A DNA stretch of 64,000 nucleotides from Calothrix sp. NIES-4105 (GCF_002368415.1 NZ_AP018290.1:7741717-7805716), one strand, 5' to 3'. Counted from the stretch's first letter, positions 26,270-36,033 are shown. A program made the numbers and translations. The notes: a model not told the origin generated them from the letters alone.

Positions 26270-27364
26270 ATGCCGAAATCCCCGAAATACCTGCTAGTAG
26301 GTTCGACTGAAGCTTATAGTGGTAAATCAACAACTGTTTTAGGGTTGTCCCATCAGCTCAATCAAAAAGGGCTTGATATTGCTTACGGTAAACCTTTGGG
26401 CACCTGTTTGAGTGAATCTGAAGGCAGTTTGGTAGAGGAAGACGTTGAGTTTATTGGCTCTAGTCTAAATTTACCTGCTAACAGGAAGGCGCCGACGTTA
26501 CTTGCCTTAGACGAGTTAGCTATAAAAAAACGTCTGCTTGGTGAAGATAAATTAAATTACAAACAGTCTTTCGTTGAACAATACTCTCAGTTGCCAGCTC
26601 TCGACTTAGTATTGCTCGAAGGAGGGGGTAATTTGGATGAAGGCTGTTTGTTTGATATGTCTTTGCTTTCTATGGCGGAGGCTGTTGATGCAAAAATACT
26701 ATTAGTCTGTCGCTATAGTTCATTGCTTATAGTGGAGTCGCTCAAGAGTGCCAAAGAGCGGATTGCCCAGCGCTTGATTGGTGTTGTAATCAATGATATT
26801 CCCTTATCCCAATTTGAATTAGTAGACACAACAGTTCGTCCATACTTAGAATCTCTCTCAATTGCTGTGTTAGGTCTTTTACCTAAAAATGCTTTATTAC
26901 GCAGTGTTAGCGTTAAAGAACTGGTCAAGCAATTGAACGCTCAAGTTCTATGTGGAAATGGTCGCTTAGATTTAATGATGGTTGAGAGTTTAGCAATTGG
27001 GGCAATGAACGTCAATTCAGCCGTGAAGTATTTCCGCAAGCGCAACAATATGGCCGTTGTTACAGGGGGAGATCGTGTAGAAATTCAACAAGCTGCGCTG
27101 GAAACTTCAACGCAATGCCTCATTCTAACAGGACAACTGCCACCTCCGGCTTTCATTCTCAATCGCGCGGAAGAACTTGAGATACCAATTTTGTCAGTCG
27201 ATTTAGATACGTTAACGACAGTAGAAATTGTTGACAGGACTTTTGGTCAAGTGCGCGTCCACGAACCGATGAAAGTTGAGTGTATTCGTCACCTAATGGC
27301 TAAACATTTTGATGCTGACCGCTTATTGTCATCGCTTGGTTTAACTCCAGCATCGGTACCATAG
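26270..27364 (+). CDS. BioD/CobQ-like P-loop protein with DRTGG domain
   Basis: A 364-residue cytoplasmic protein often annotated as phosphotransacetylase-family. Residues 1-200 form a dethiobiotin-synthetase-like P-loop fold: STEAYSGKSTTVLGLSHQL is the Walker A region and VLLEGGGNL the following strand. Residues about 210-320 form a DRTGG domain (MMVESLAIGAMNVNSAVKYF, then NMAVVTGGDRVEIQQAALE). This resembles the N-terminal regulatory half of long Pta enzymes, without the acetyltransferase domain, so it is not itself expected to make acetyl phosphate. Its role is unknown. AGGAGTGCCG precedes the ATG. Confidence 0.85.
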   Translation: MPKSPKYLLVGSTEAYSGKSTTVLGLSHQLNQKGLDIAYGKPLGTCLSESEGSLVEEDVEFIGSSLNLPANRKAPTLLALDELAIKKRLLGEDKLNYKQSFVEQYSQLPALDLVLLEGGGNLDEGCLFDMSLLSMAEAVDAKILLVCRYSSLLIVESLKSAKERIAQRLIGVVINDIPLSQFELVDTTVRPYLESLSIAVLGLLPKNALLRSVSVKELVKQLNAQVLCGNGRLDLMMVESLAIGAMNVNSAVKYFRKRNNMAVVTGGDRVEIQQAALETSTQCLILTGQLPPPAFILNRAEELEIPILSVDLDTLTTVEIVDRTFGQVRVHEPMKVECIRHLMAKHFDADRLLSSLGLTPASVP

Positions 27365-27407
27365 AAGAACAGGGTAGGGGAAAAGGAAAAACCTTCCCCC
27401 CCTGCCA

Positions 27408-27593
27408 TTACTGTATTTCTAGAGCGAAATTTTGAGAATAATAAATTGATTTAAGCGTTGATTCTTCTGCTATCGGGCAAAAACGGTCACTTGCCATTAT
27501 CTGTAACGATTTTGGAATCATTACACATAACGAGAAAGCAAGTACTAAAGCTATACTAAGTCTGTAATCAATATTCATCACACCGCACACCAA
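27408..27593 (-). CDS. Possible small membrane or exported protein
   Basis: A 61-codon frame; starting at the internal ATG (MNIDYRLSIALVLAFSLCVM) gives 56 residues with one hydrophobic helix resembling a signal peptide, then a short tail. No ribosome site and no family recognised. It lies in the 341-base gap after the DRTGG gene and is otherwise unexplained. Confidence 0.28.
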   Translation of the reverse strand: MVCGVMNIDYRLSIALVLAFSLCVMIPKSLQIMASDRFCPIAEESTLKSIYYSQNFALEIQ

Positions 27594-27705
27594 TGTAGTA
27601 GGGATATAAATATTATCGAATTATATATAATTTTTCTCAGGCTTGAACTGTAAATCAATGTGACTATAGTCATGATTTTTGTTGATGATTTATTTATACA
27701 GGCGC

Positions 27706-29376
27706 CTACTCATTTAACACTTTGAGTAATTCATACTCGTTGTAAGGTTTGTGTAAAAATGCTTTTGCTCCAAATTTAAACGCGAGGTGGCGATATTTGT
27801 CTCCTGTATGTGATGTCAAGAGAATAATTGGTATATGTTTGAACGTAGGTTGTGCTTTGACGCGCGCTAAAAAACCAAAACCACTCAATTTAGGCATATC
27901 AATATCACAAATTACTGCTTTAATTAATACCCCACTTTTAATTTTTTCAATTCCTTTTAAACCGTCGCTTGCTTCCTCGACTTGATAACCTGCTTTTTCC
28001 AGTGTACGTGCGAGAGAGACGCGAATGCTTGTTGAGTCATCTACGACTAAAATTGTTTTATTGTCGTTTTTAGTTCTATCATTTTTAGTTGTATTATTTT
28101 TGATGTTACTTTGAATCGGTTCTAAAGTTCGTTGTGAGACACAGTGAAAGATATTTTGTTTCAAATCATTAAAACTACTTAGTAATTTATCCCAGTTGAC
28201 AATTGGCACAACTTGACCACTGCCGATAATCGTACAGTTACTAAATCCTGTGGGTAAAGATATATTTCCTTCAACTTGACGAATAACCGCTTCTTCGCTC
28301 CAACATTTATTAAATTGAATAGCTATTGCTTGGTTTTTGTAATCAACTATCAATACATTTGGCGCCAACTTAGTAGTTTTAACAGCCACATCTTGATGTA
28401 CTTCTGATTTATAATTAAAATGCAGGTAATCGTCTAAGTTAATTAATGGTATATTCGTATTTTGGTATTGTATATATTTTTGACCTGCTTGTAATAAAAC
28501 ATATTCTTCTGTCAGAGGTAGAACTTCGCGAACGCTTGAAGTTGGACATGCTAATAATATTGAGTTCAATTCGATAAATAAGACTTGAGATATTAATATA
28601 TTAAAGGGAATTGTGATTAATTGCGTACCCTTTGCTAATTGGGTGAATTTCATATCTCCACCAATATGATTAAGATGATGACGCAAAAAATCTATATTAA
28701 CACCTCGACCACATCCATCATCATTAACTATAATTGCAATATTATTTTGAGTAGCTGTGACACTTATTTCAATCAAACCTTGTTCCGGTTTATCTAAGTT
28801 AATTCGAGTTTGTCGGTCTTCAATACTATGGTAAAAAATATTGCGTAATATATGTAGTAATGGTTCTTCCAGTGTATCTATGATGCTACGTTCAACAAGC
28901 GTTTCGGCGCCAGTGATTTGAAGTTGAACTGGTTTATTATACTCAATAGTTAAGTCATGCAGCGCGCGCTTTAAGCGTTCAAAAATATCAGTGAGTGGAC
29001 ACATTTCTGTTCTTAATAGCGAATGCTGTAAATGCTGCGCTGTCCGATTTAATGTAGAGTTTGTTTGGTCTACGTCAGTAAGTTTAAAGCTAATATTAGT
29101 AATTATTTCTTGTAGTTGTAGAATATGTGGTTTCAACTGCGTTTTACTAATTGTGTTTGAAGCTATGTTTAAATCAGAGTACTCTAAATCAAGATTACTC
29201 GCACATTGTTTTAAATTTCCGACTAGTTCATTTAAGTGTTCTAGCTTGAGTTTAAGGTTTTGACGTTGAATTGTTAATTCACTCGTGAGGTCGTTGATTA
29301 CATTTGTACTGTTGTGGTTACTCGTTTCAATCTTGAGTTTAATTTCCTGTTTGTGATTATTCATATTTTTCTCCAA
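27706..29376 (-). CDS. CheA-like protein lacking Hpt, with CheW and receiver domains
   Basis: A 556-residue protein at the end of a Pix-type operon. Residues 40-130 match the CheA dimerisation segment (HLQHSLLRTEMCPLTDIFERL). Residues 130-250 hold a shortened kinase core: the N-box is LEEPLLHILRNIFYHSIED, but the sequence jumps from NDDGCGRG to NIDFLRHHLNHIGG, dropping the ATP-lid region. Residues about 255-410 are CheW-like. Residues 440-555 are a receiver domain with TILVVDDS, the phospho-acceptor CDIDMP, LLTS and KPY intact. No N-terminal Hpt domain is present. It therefore looks like a scaffold or receiver rather than an active kinase. Confidence 0.88.
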   Translation of the reverse strand: MEKNMNNHKQEIKLKIETSNHNSTNVINDLTSELTIQRQNLKLKLEHLNELVGNLKQCASNLDLEYSDLNIASNTISKTQLKPHILQLQEIITNISFKLTDVDQTNSTLNRTAQHLQHSLLRTEMCPLTDIFERLKRALHDLTIEYNKPVQLQITGAETLVERSIIDTLEEPLLHILRNIFYHSIEDRQTRINLDKPEQGLIEISVTATQNNIAIIVNDDGCGRGVNIDFLRHHLNHIGGDMKFTQLAKGTQLITIPFNILISQVLFIELNSILLACPTSSVREVLPLTEEYVLLQAGQKYIQYQNTNIPLINLDDYLHFNYKSEVHQDVAVKTTKLAPNVLIVDYKNQAIAIQFNKCWSEEAVIRQVEGNISLPTGFSNCTIIGSGQVVPIVNWDKLLSSFNDLKQNIFHCVSQRTLEPIQSNIKNNTTKNDRTKNDNKTILVVDDSTSIRVSLARTLEKAGYQVEEASDGLKGIEKIKSGVLIKAVICDIDMPKLSGFGFLARVKAQPTFKHIPIILLTSHTGDKYRHLAFKFGAKAFLHKPYNEYELLKVLNE

Positions 29377-29423
29377 CTTGATACACCTTTACGTCAGCAA
29401 TATGTCCTAAGAAACCGGGTTTC

Positions 29424-31670
29424 TCAATATTCGCTTGTATCTAGTTTTGATAATTTTTTTAATGCGGTTGCAACTTGTTTAGATGCTTGAATTTGTGATG
29501 CTGTGGCGCCATAAATCGAATTTACGTTTGTTTCGATTTGACTACACTTATCAGTTATTTCGCTTAAATTAGCTTTAGCAGTAATTAACGAGTAAGTATC
29601 TTCATTTACTTGCTGACTTTGTAATTCTACGGTGGTAATAACTTCTGTAGTTTCAGATTCAATCTTATGAGCTATCGTTTCGATTTGCAAAGCTAAAGTC
29701 GTACATTGATTTGCTAGGGCCGCAACTTCTTCTGCTACTATGCCAAACCCTTGGTTAGTATCTGAAGTTCGCGCAGCTTCGATACCAGCATTAATTGTGA
29801 CGAAGTTAGTTTGCGTAGCGATTTGATTGATTAGTGCGGCAAGGGAAGCAATAGAGTGTGAATCATCTTGTAAATGCTTGATTTTACTAACTGTTTTGTC
29901 GATTGTACTGATGTTAGTTGCAATATTCTCAACGCTTGTATCTATTATTGAGTTCATACTTAATGCTGCTTTATTTACACATCTTACAGCTTGTGCAGCA
30001 AGACGCGCGTTTTTTGCGACAGTTTTAATTTCGTTTCGTGTGTTGTTTACTGTAGCGATTTTATTGATTTGCTCTAACAATGACATTAACTGTACTTGAG
30101 AAAGCTCTTTTTGCTGACGCTGCTCCTCAAACAATTCTTCTGCACTAACTCGCGCTTGTTCAGTGACTGATAATAAGTGTATACGTTCTAATGCTAAACC
30201 AACTAGACGCGCAAATTGCTCGAATAAATCAATTTCTGACTGCTGCCAGTTGCGCGTGTGCGAACACTGATGTGCAATAAGTAAACCAAGTAGCTCATCA
30301 CCAACTGTAATTGGCGCCACTAAATTTGCTTTGACATCAAAAGTTTCTAATTGTTGCAGGTAACAGTTACTTAAACCTGCTTGATATACATTATTGATTG
30401 CTAGAATTCCTGTTTGCCTATATTTATGTGCATAGTCTGCTAAACAAGGTTCTATAATCTCTACACCCATTGCACAAGGGAAACCCGCGACTACAGACTC
30501 AGCTAAAAAAACTCCTTGCCACTTTTCATCAAATTTATAAATAACAACACGGTCTGCTTTTATTGCTTGGCGTATATCCTGTACTGCTAAATTGTAAATA
30601 TTCTTTGCTTTCCACGAACTAGATAAATGCACAGCTAACTTTTTAAGCGACTGGGAATCTTCAAACAAGCGTATTCTTTCTAAGCTTAACCCAAATTGTA
30701 ATGCTAACTGCTGGATAAAATTTACTTCCTGCGGTTGCCAGACATGATATGTACTACAGTAATGAATAATCAAGTAGCCAAAAAACACGTTTTCTTTGTA
30801 AATAGGCACAGTCAGTTTGGACTTTACCTGTAGCTGTTCTAATAAAAGCAACTGTTCCGCATCAAAATTGGATTCATAAATATTATTGATAGGTAGTACT
30901 TGATTATTTTTCAATACCTCTGTCGGCTCAAGGTTAACGTACTGCGAAGTAATAATTGTATCTGATATACTTAGTAAACCTGGTACTAGCGATTCTGCTA
31001 ATACTTGACTATCATCTTGTAATCCATACTGGTATATTGCAACACGGTCAGCATTGAATATTTGTCTAAGTTTAGCAACTGTTGTATTGAGTAAAGCTTC
31101 AGTGTTTGTTGATTGGCGAATCGAAATTAGTGTATTAGTAAATAAACGCAGTTGTTGAGTTTCTTGCTTTTGGTGTCGTAGCAATCCTTCGAGTTTTTCC
31201 GCCATTTCATTAATATTGACACCTAAAGAAGTTATTTCATCTTTTCCTTGTAAGGGTATCCTTGTTTGTAGATTACCACGTCCTAATTTCTTTAAAGCAT
31301 CGTTAGCTGAGATGATTCTTAAAATCATGCGATGACATAAAATGGTTGCGGTTCCCCCACTTAGCAACGTAGTAATAATTGTTGCAATACCTAATTTCCA
31401 AAGTAATTTATTGACATCACCTTGACTACTTTGTCCGGTTTCTATTTCAGAGTATCGTGATTGGTTTACAAATGAATATGAAATGGCGCCGACAGCTAGT
31501 ACTGGTATTGTACTAATTGTAATTGCGAACAAAAGTGCTTTTGTGCGTAAGCCAATTTTATCTAAAAATGACTTACTGTGAGAATTCAACACACCTGTTG
31601 AATCAACATTCCGATTTGTTTGATTATAGTTTGATTCTTTTTTATGTTCAATTGTAATTTTATCTAACAT
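29424..31670 (-). CDS. Methyl-accepting chemotaxis protein with two GAF domains (PixJ-like)
   Basis: A 748-residue transmembrane receptor. Two helices lie near residues 45-70 and 90-113, HAMP at about 112-165, GAF1 at about 180-340, GAF2 at about 345-500, and a signalling coiled coil at 530-748 with hairpin tip FGIVAEEVAALANQC. GAF2 is of the phytochrome-related PixJ type (ADRVVIYKFDEKWQGVFLAE, VKANLVAPI, GLLIAHQCSHTRNW). It has a cysteine where bilin attaches, as AGLSNCYLQQLE, and a second in EPCL. GAF1 lacks the cysteine. Its 5' end overlaps the upstream PATAN-REC gene by 11 bases. It may sense light; chromophore binding is inference. Confidence 0.9.
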   Translation of the reverse strand: MLDKITIEHKKESNYNQTNRNVDSTGVLNSHSKSFLDKIGLRTKALLFAITISTIPVLAVGAISYSFVNQSRYSEIETGQSSQGDVNKLLWKLGIATIITTLLSGGTATILCHRMILRIISANDALKKLGRGNLQTRIPLQGKDEITSLGVNINEMAEKLEGLLRHQKQETQQLRLFTNTLISIRQSTNTEALLNTTVAKLRQIFNADRVAIYQYGLQDDSQVLAESLVPGLLSISDTIITSQYVNLEPTEVLKNNQVLPINNIYESNFDAEQLLLLEQLQVKSKLTVPIYKENVFFGYLIIHYCSTYHVWQPQEVNFIQQLALQFGLSLERIRLFEDSQSLKKLAVHLSSSWKAKNIYNLAVQDIRQAIKADRVVIYKFDEKWQGVFLAESVVAGFPCAMGVEIIEPCLADYAHKYRQTGILAINNVYQAGLSNCYLQQLETFDVKANLVAPITVGDELLGLLIAHQCSHTRNWQQSEIDLFEQFARLVGLALERIHLLSVTEQARVSAEELFEEQRQQKELSQVQLMSLLEQINKIATVNNTRNEIKTVAKNARLAAQAVRCVNKAALSMNSIIDTSVENIATNISTIDKTVSKIKHLQDDSHSIASLAALINQIATQTNFVTINAGIEAARTSDTNQGFGIVAEEVAALANQCTTLALQIETIAHKIESETTEVITTVELQSQQVNEDTYSLITAKANLSEITDKCSQIETNVNSIYGATASQIQASKQVATALKKLSKLDTSEY

Positions 31671-32994
31671 AATTCAAACAACCTATTTGTTGAAACACTG
31701 TTTTGATTAATTCAGCTTTAGTAAAAGGTTTAGTTAAATATCCTGAAGCTTTGACTAATTTCGCACGCGCTTTATCGATAAATCCAGTTCTACCAGTCAC
31801 CATAATTACAGGTGTATGGCGAAATTCTTGATGCTTACGTAGTAAAGAGCAAAGCTCATAACCGTCTAAATTTGGCATCGAGATATCGAGTAAAATAATA
31901 TCAGGTTTGGCACGAAGGATTTGCATTAATGCCTTGAGTGAATCCGTCACACCTACAACTTGAAATAACTCTTCGTCTAAAAAGCCTTGCATTGCTTTTA
32001 TTATCGTTGGACTGTCATCAATGCACATGACTTTGTAAAGCTTCGGAGCGTTCGACTTAATTTCTTTAACAGGCGCATTTACTTGTGTTTTTACTTGTGC
32101 TTTTACTTGTGTATCTACATTAGTGTTAGTACCTTTCGGAGGTACCTTGACTTGTAGGACGGTGTTATTATGTTTTACAGGCGCCAATGGTGTATCAATG
32201 TAATTATTAACTGGTTTATTTTGTACTTTTGGTTCGATGTACTGATTAATTTCTTTTTGAGGTTGACTGTAAGATAGTTTCTGAGCTAATTGCGGTTTAT
32301 TAAGACTAGCTGGTTGCTCATTTAAATCTGTGAACAAGTAATTACTAGTGTGATAAGCTGGATTAATATAGTCACCATTTTTTTGCGCGCGCTGCTGATT
32401 ATTTAGAGCAATAGTTGAAACATCAATGTGGATATACTTGGGTAAATCATTCAGACAACTATTTGGTAAAAACTCATATATACCATCCCGCAGCTTCAGG
32501 AATGAGTCCATGACTTCGTTTGCTAATTCTTCAATCAGTTGTTTAACTTGCGCTACATCTAGATATTCCTGTTCAACTAACCGACATATCGCTAAATAGC
32601 TCGAATAACCAGTATCATCATGATTACTATCAAAAATTACTTTTAATTGGTTACGTACTTGGTTGTTTAAATTTAGAAATTCGGGATTTAACTGCTGGAT
32701 TTTTTTGTAGAAAAGATTCCACATTTCATTCAATTGGCAGGCATAAATTAATTTGCCTTGTTCAAAATATATTGACCACTGCTGTGAAATGCTAAAAACC
32801 TGTAATTTACCGCTTACATAATCTTGCGAAATTTTTTGCAAAAATGATAAATGCTCAAGAGGCTGAAAAAATTTATGCCTACCGAGATTAACTGTATTCT
32901 GATCCTGATTCAATGTGAGATTATTCATGTCTATAAAAGTTAAAAATTTCAAGGTGGATAAAATAACGCATTCTCCAAATGAAGATTGCATCAT
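31660..32994 (-). CDS. PATAN-domain response regulator (PatA/PixG-like)
   Basis: A 444-residue protein with the PatA/PixG architecture: N-terminal PATAN region (about 30-200, with KISQDYVSGKLQVFS and WSIYFEQGKLIYACQ), a Gln/Lys/Thr-rich linker with VNAPVKE-like repeats (about 220-310), and a C-terminal receiver domain. The receiver has VMCIDDSPTI, the phospho-acceptor IILLDISMPNLDG, MVTGRTG and LTKPF, all intact. It heads a three-gene operon with the MCP and CheA-like genes and overlaps the MCP gene by 11 bases. A second possible start is the ATG at 32928 (MNNLTLNQ); neither has a strong ribosome site. A light- or chemo-signalling output role is likely. Confidence 0.88.
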   Translation of the reverse strand: MMQSSFGECVILSTLKFLTFIDMNNLTLNQDQNTVNLGRHKFFQPLEHLSFLQKISQDYVSGKLQVFSISQQWSIYFEQGKLIYACQLNEMWNLFYKKIQQLNPEFLNLNNQVRNQLKVIFDSNHDDTGYSSYLAICRLVEQEYLDVAQVKQLIEELANEVMDSFLKLRDGIYEFLPNSCLNDLPKYIHIDVSTIALNNQQRAQKNGDYINPAYHTSNYLFTDLNEQPASLNKPQLAQKLSYSQPQKEINQYIEPKVQNKPVNNYIDTPLAPVKHNNTVLQVKVPPKGTNTNVDTQVKAQVKTQVNAPVKEIKSNAPKLYKVMCIDDSPTIIKAMQGFLDEELFQVVGVTDSLKALMQILRAKPDIILLDISMPNLDGYELCSLLRKHQEFRHTPVIMVTGRTGFIDKARAKLVKASGYLTKPFTKAELIKTVFQQIGCLNYVR

Positions 32995-33589
32995 TTGCTA
33001 CAATTTTCTCTAGAAACTCAGCCAGATTATAACGCTATAAAATTTTTTGATTTAAGAATTTAAATTTGAGATTGAATGCAACAGGTTGTTTTGGTTATTT
33101 AATTTACCATAATCGAGTTTACTATAAAATTGCTTTAAATGAATCAATACGCACTATTTTTTCTGCCAAATTGCCTAAAAATTTTATACTCGTGTTAACA
33201 CCCAAAGTATATTGGTTAAGATTTTAGCAATGTAACAATCGTTGTATGTATTTTTACTTGGCAAAATGTTTACTTTAGTATCATTATAATTTTTTTAAAA
33301 ACAAAGGAATTTTTAATTAACAGGTATTTAAAATTATGAACTGCTTATATTATATACGTGTTGAAAAATTATTAAGAATATAAACTTGACTAAAATTTAG
33401 TATTTAATATCTCATCTTTAGGAACGTAGAGCGTTATATATCTGATACTTGAATCAATACTGAAAAAGTACGCGCGAAACTTGAGATACCCCAACTTGAA
33501 AGCGTGGAAGAGTGGAATTGTGGTCATTTTGGCGTATGTCGTGCCAAAATGTTGCAGTTATATTTCACACTTTGTAACGAGAAGCACAG
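32995..33589. other. AT-rich intergenic region with a hairpin near the LptA-like start
   Basis: About 595 bases between divergent genes. A perfect 9-bp inverted repeat, CATTTTGGC at 33525-33533 and GCCAAAATG at 33543-33551, lies about 40 bases before the LptA-like start and could be an operator or leader hairpin. No coding frame or RNA gene is seen in the rest. Confidence 0.5.
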
Positions 33590-34054
33590 ATGTTTGAAAA
33601 ACATAGCTTGTTGATTAATTTTGCATGGCTTAGGCGGTTGCATTTATCGTTTTTACTGCCTGGAGTTTTGATTTATGTAGTTTTACTTAATACGACTATT
33701 AGCAGTATTTATGCTCAAACACCAGTAACAGAGGCGCCGACGACTGGTACAGTTCAAACACCAGTTCAAACACCAGTGGGAGTGGCGCCAACAACTAATT
33801 TATTAGTACAGCCAGCAGCAATGCTTTTTGATGTGATTACCTGGTCTGGGGATGTAGAGTTTAGATACGAGCAGCAAAAAATTACTGCCACTGCCGAAAA
33901 AGCAGAGTATTATAAATCAGAGCAAAAAGTAGTTTTGACGGGTTCGGTCAAGATTATGCAAGCAGGGCAATCACAAGAAGCGGAAACAGCAACTTTTTTC
34001 GTCACCAACGAGTTTAAGATGACGGCAGATAAAGTGATTATGCCCAATCAGTAA
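33590..34054 (+). CDS. LptA/OstA-like periplasmic protein
   Basis: A 154-residue exported protein with one OstA/LptA-type beta-jellyroll. In other bacteria LptA forms the periplasmic bridge carrying lipopolysaccharide to the outer membrane. An N-terminal signal anchor spans about 15-43, ending ISSIYAQTP. A Pro/Thr-rich stretch with VQTPVQTPV follows, then VITWSGDVEFRYEQQKITAT, AEKAEYYKSEQKVVLTGSVK and a final TADKVIM, the alternating-strand pattern of the family. It is short, with one domain. The lptB and other transport genes are not in the window. It is convergent with the YajQ gene, 2 bases apart. Confidence 0.82.
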   Translation: MFEKHSLLINFAWLRRLHLSFLLPGVLIYVVLLNTTISSIYAQTPVTEAPTTGTVQTPVQTPVGVAPTTNLLVQPAAMLFDVITWSGDVEFRYEQQKITATAEKAEYYKSEQKVVLTGSVKIMQAGQSQEAETATFFVTNEFKMTADKVIMPNQ

Positions 34055-34056
34055 AT

Positions 34057-34548
34057 CTATCTATAATTTGTAAACTGTAAAGCTACTGGATAATCTTCTT
34101 GTTTAAGTCGAGTAATTACGGCTTGTAAATCATCTTTATTTTTAGCACTGACGCGAACAGCATCACCTTGAATTGATGCTTGTACTTTTTTGAACTCGTC
34201 ACGAATTAACTTAGATATTTGCTTTGCAATGTCTTGACTTATACCTTTTTTGAGGGTTACTTCGTGACGAACCCGGTTGCCGCTTGCTGATTCAATTTTG
34301 CCAAACTCAAAGATTTTCTGTGATAGATTACGCTTTGCAGCTTTTTCCCGCAGGATACTTTGTACTGTATCGAGAGTAAATTCGCTGTCGGTATTGATGG
34401 TTATATTTTCATCACCCAACTCAACAGTAGTATTAGTGTCTTTGAGGTCGTACCGACTTTTGACATCTCGTACAACTTGGTCTACGGCATTGACTAACTC
34501 TTGTCGGTCAAAATCACTGACAATATCAAATGAATATGTTGAAGCCAT
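34057..34548 (-). CDS. YajQ family cyclic-di-GMP/nucleotide-binding protein
   Basis: A 163-residue YajQ-family protein. The family signature is complete: [20 protein letters not shown], then [16 protein letters not shown], then [19 protein letters not shown] and IKDSKKKVQAS-like [16 protein letters not shown]. Some YajQ members bind cyclic di-GMP and act as transcriptional co-regulators, and others have been linked to translation; which applies here is unknown. Length is standard. It ends two bases from the convergent LptA-like gene. Confidence 0.95.
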   Translation of the reverse strand: MASTYSFDIVSDFDRQELVNAVDQVVRDVKSRYDLKDTNTTVELGDENITINTDSEFTLDTVQSILREKAAKRNLSQKIFEFGKIESASGNRVRHEVTLKKGISQDIAKQISKLIRDEFKKVQASIQGDAVRVSAKNKDDLQAVITRLKQEDYPVALQFTNYR

Positions 34549-34657
34549 AACGATTTTGGATTTGTCTTCGACAATGAATAGATTTTAGATTTTAGATTTA
34601 GGGCAGGGGCAGGGCATATACATACATAGATACTATATTTTCCTTTACCCCTTAGCC

Positions 34658-35056
34658 TTACCCACTAACTTGAATGAGACTCTGGACAAACAAAGTTAAT
34701 GAACAGAGTCCACCCACAGCAAACATTAAGGAGCGCAAAATGGGTATATTCAAAATATAGAAAATAGAGTAGAGCAATCGCGCGATCACAAAAGTAATTG
34801 CTGCGACTGCTGAAGTCTGTGAATTAACACTAGTTACATAAGCCATTAAAGCTGCTGCTGAAAACACCATAAACGTTTCAAACGAATTTTGGTGTGCCCA
34901 GGTTGCTCGTTGCGCGTAAGGCGGTAATTTATCAAACATTGCGCGAGGAGCAGCCATATCGTAACCTACGCGAAAACGACCATAGCTGACTACTAGAAAT
35001 GGAGCGTAAATCAGCAAGAAGCTAGCGAAAATCGAGTATAAAAAAATGGCTTCCAC
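34658..35056 (-). CDS. MAPEG family membrane protein
   Basis: A 132-residue four-helix membrane protein of the MAPEG family (eicosanoid and glutathione metabolism), in the subgroup common in bacteria. Visible hallmarks are the first helix SIFASFLLIYAPFLVVSYGR, the motif RATWAHQNSFETFMVFSAAA in the second helix, and VIARLLYSIFYILNIPILRS in the third. The NxxE-type pattern (HQNSFETF) matches the conserved glutathione-binding motif of the family. Substrate is not predictable. Confidence 0.9.
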   Translation of the reverse strand: MEAIFLYSIFASFLLIYAPFLVVSYGRFRVGYDMAAPRAMFDKLPPYAQRATWAHQNSFETFMVFSAAALMAYVTSVNSQTSAVAAITFVIARLLYSIFYILNIPILRSLMFAVGGLCSLTLFVQSLIQVSG

Positions 35057-35190
35057 GGCTAACTGTAAAATGTTAATTGTGAATTATGATGCATTGGTTC
35101 AATCTAAAGTCATCAGTCGAAAGTCTATAATCTAGAGTTTTAACTATTAACTCTTGACTCTTGACTTATTGACTGCCGACTTTTAGTAAG

Positions 35191-35697
35191 TTAATCAAAG
35201 TAGAATAAAGTCACCACCTTCCTCTGTTCTTCAGCTTCTCTACATGTTTGTAACAGGGTGCGACTATCGTGAAACGCAAAACAGATTAGCTGCTGGCAAC
35301 GGGAGACTATCTCCTTATTGCACAGATAGCTAGCTTCTGCCAGCGCCAAACTATCATTAGTTGGATTTTCCACAAGATGCATTACCTGTTCAAGTTGTTG
35401 ACGCGACTCTAGCGGCTGACGGTCTAGACTTTGGGGTAAAATAACCGTTAAAAAATTAGGGTCAGCACGCATTGCTCCCCGAATTGCAGCAGAATTGGTG
35501 CCGGTTGCACCCGAAGTGATAATGCGGTTGCCTGATAAAACCAAGGCATAAGTCATCATCTCGATCAGATTCTGGTGCGTAATGGGGACGTGACGCGAAC
35601 CCAGCAGTGCAATTCGTTTAGAACCTGTCTGCTGGATAGTCGCCAGCTCTTGCGCTAACGTATCGATATTATTAATTAGGTCTGTTGACTGGCTCAA
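35191..35697 (-). CDS. SLOG/DprA-like protein
   Basis: A 168-residue protein with a Rossmann-like SLOG core of the kind found in DprA: KRIALLGSRHVPITHQNLIE, RIITSGATGTNSAAIRGAM, a proline/glutamine-rich turn and LICFAFHDSRTLLQTCREA. The GSR and SGAxGTN motifs match the nucleotide- or DNA-binding face of DprA. It lacks the DprA N-terminal SAM and C-terminal winged domains and is about half the length. It is often labelled as DNA recombination-mediator protein A in cyanobacteria. Whether it binds DNA or a nucleotide ligand is unknown. Confidence 0.8.
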   Translation of the reverse strand: MSQSTDLINNIDTLAQELATIQQTGSKRIALLGSRHVPITHQNLIEMMTYALVLSGNRIITSGATGTNSAAIRGAMRADPNFLTVILPQSLDRQPLESRQQLEQVMHLVENPTNDSLALAEASYLCNKEIVSRCQQLICFAFHDSRTLLQTCREAEEQRKVVTLFYFD

Positions 35698-36033
35698 AGA
35701 CGGATGCTTCGCACTTCTTAAACAACCAAGATATTTTACCAGAGATAACGACTTTACTCGATCAAGCTTACTTAATACTTAAGATTCCTCAACATTCTCG
35801 TCTTTACTTATAACCACTTCGCGCTTACCAGCCTTGTGATGATTTTACTGTGCAACAAGGCGCCGAATATTACCCGATAATACGGTTCCGTAGCATAAAC
35901 TTATAGCCTGTGCTATTAAACGTTTGATTCCGTAACATTAGATACAAGTAATAAAACTGTAGAAGTTAACGGTATTCTGGCGCCTGCTTTAAAAAGTATT
36001 GATACTGATATATAAATCTTTCTAAAACTATTT
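35698..36033. other. Intergenic region
   Basis: 336 bases between the SLOG gene and the S8 protease, both on the minus strand. Two GGCGCC sites. Nothing else recognised. Confidence 0.5.
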
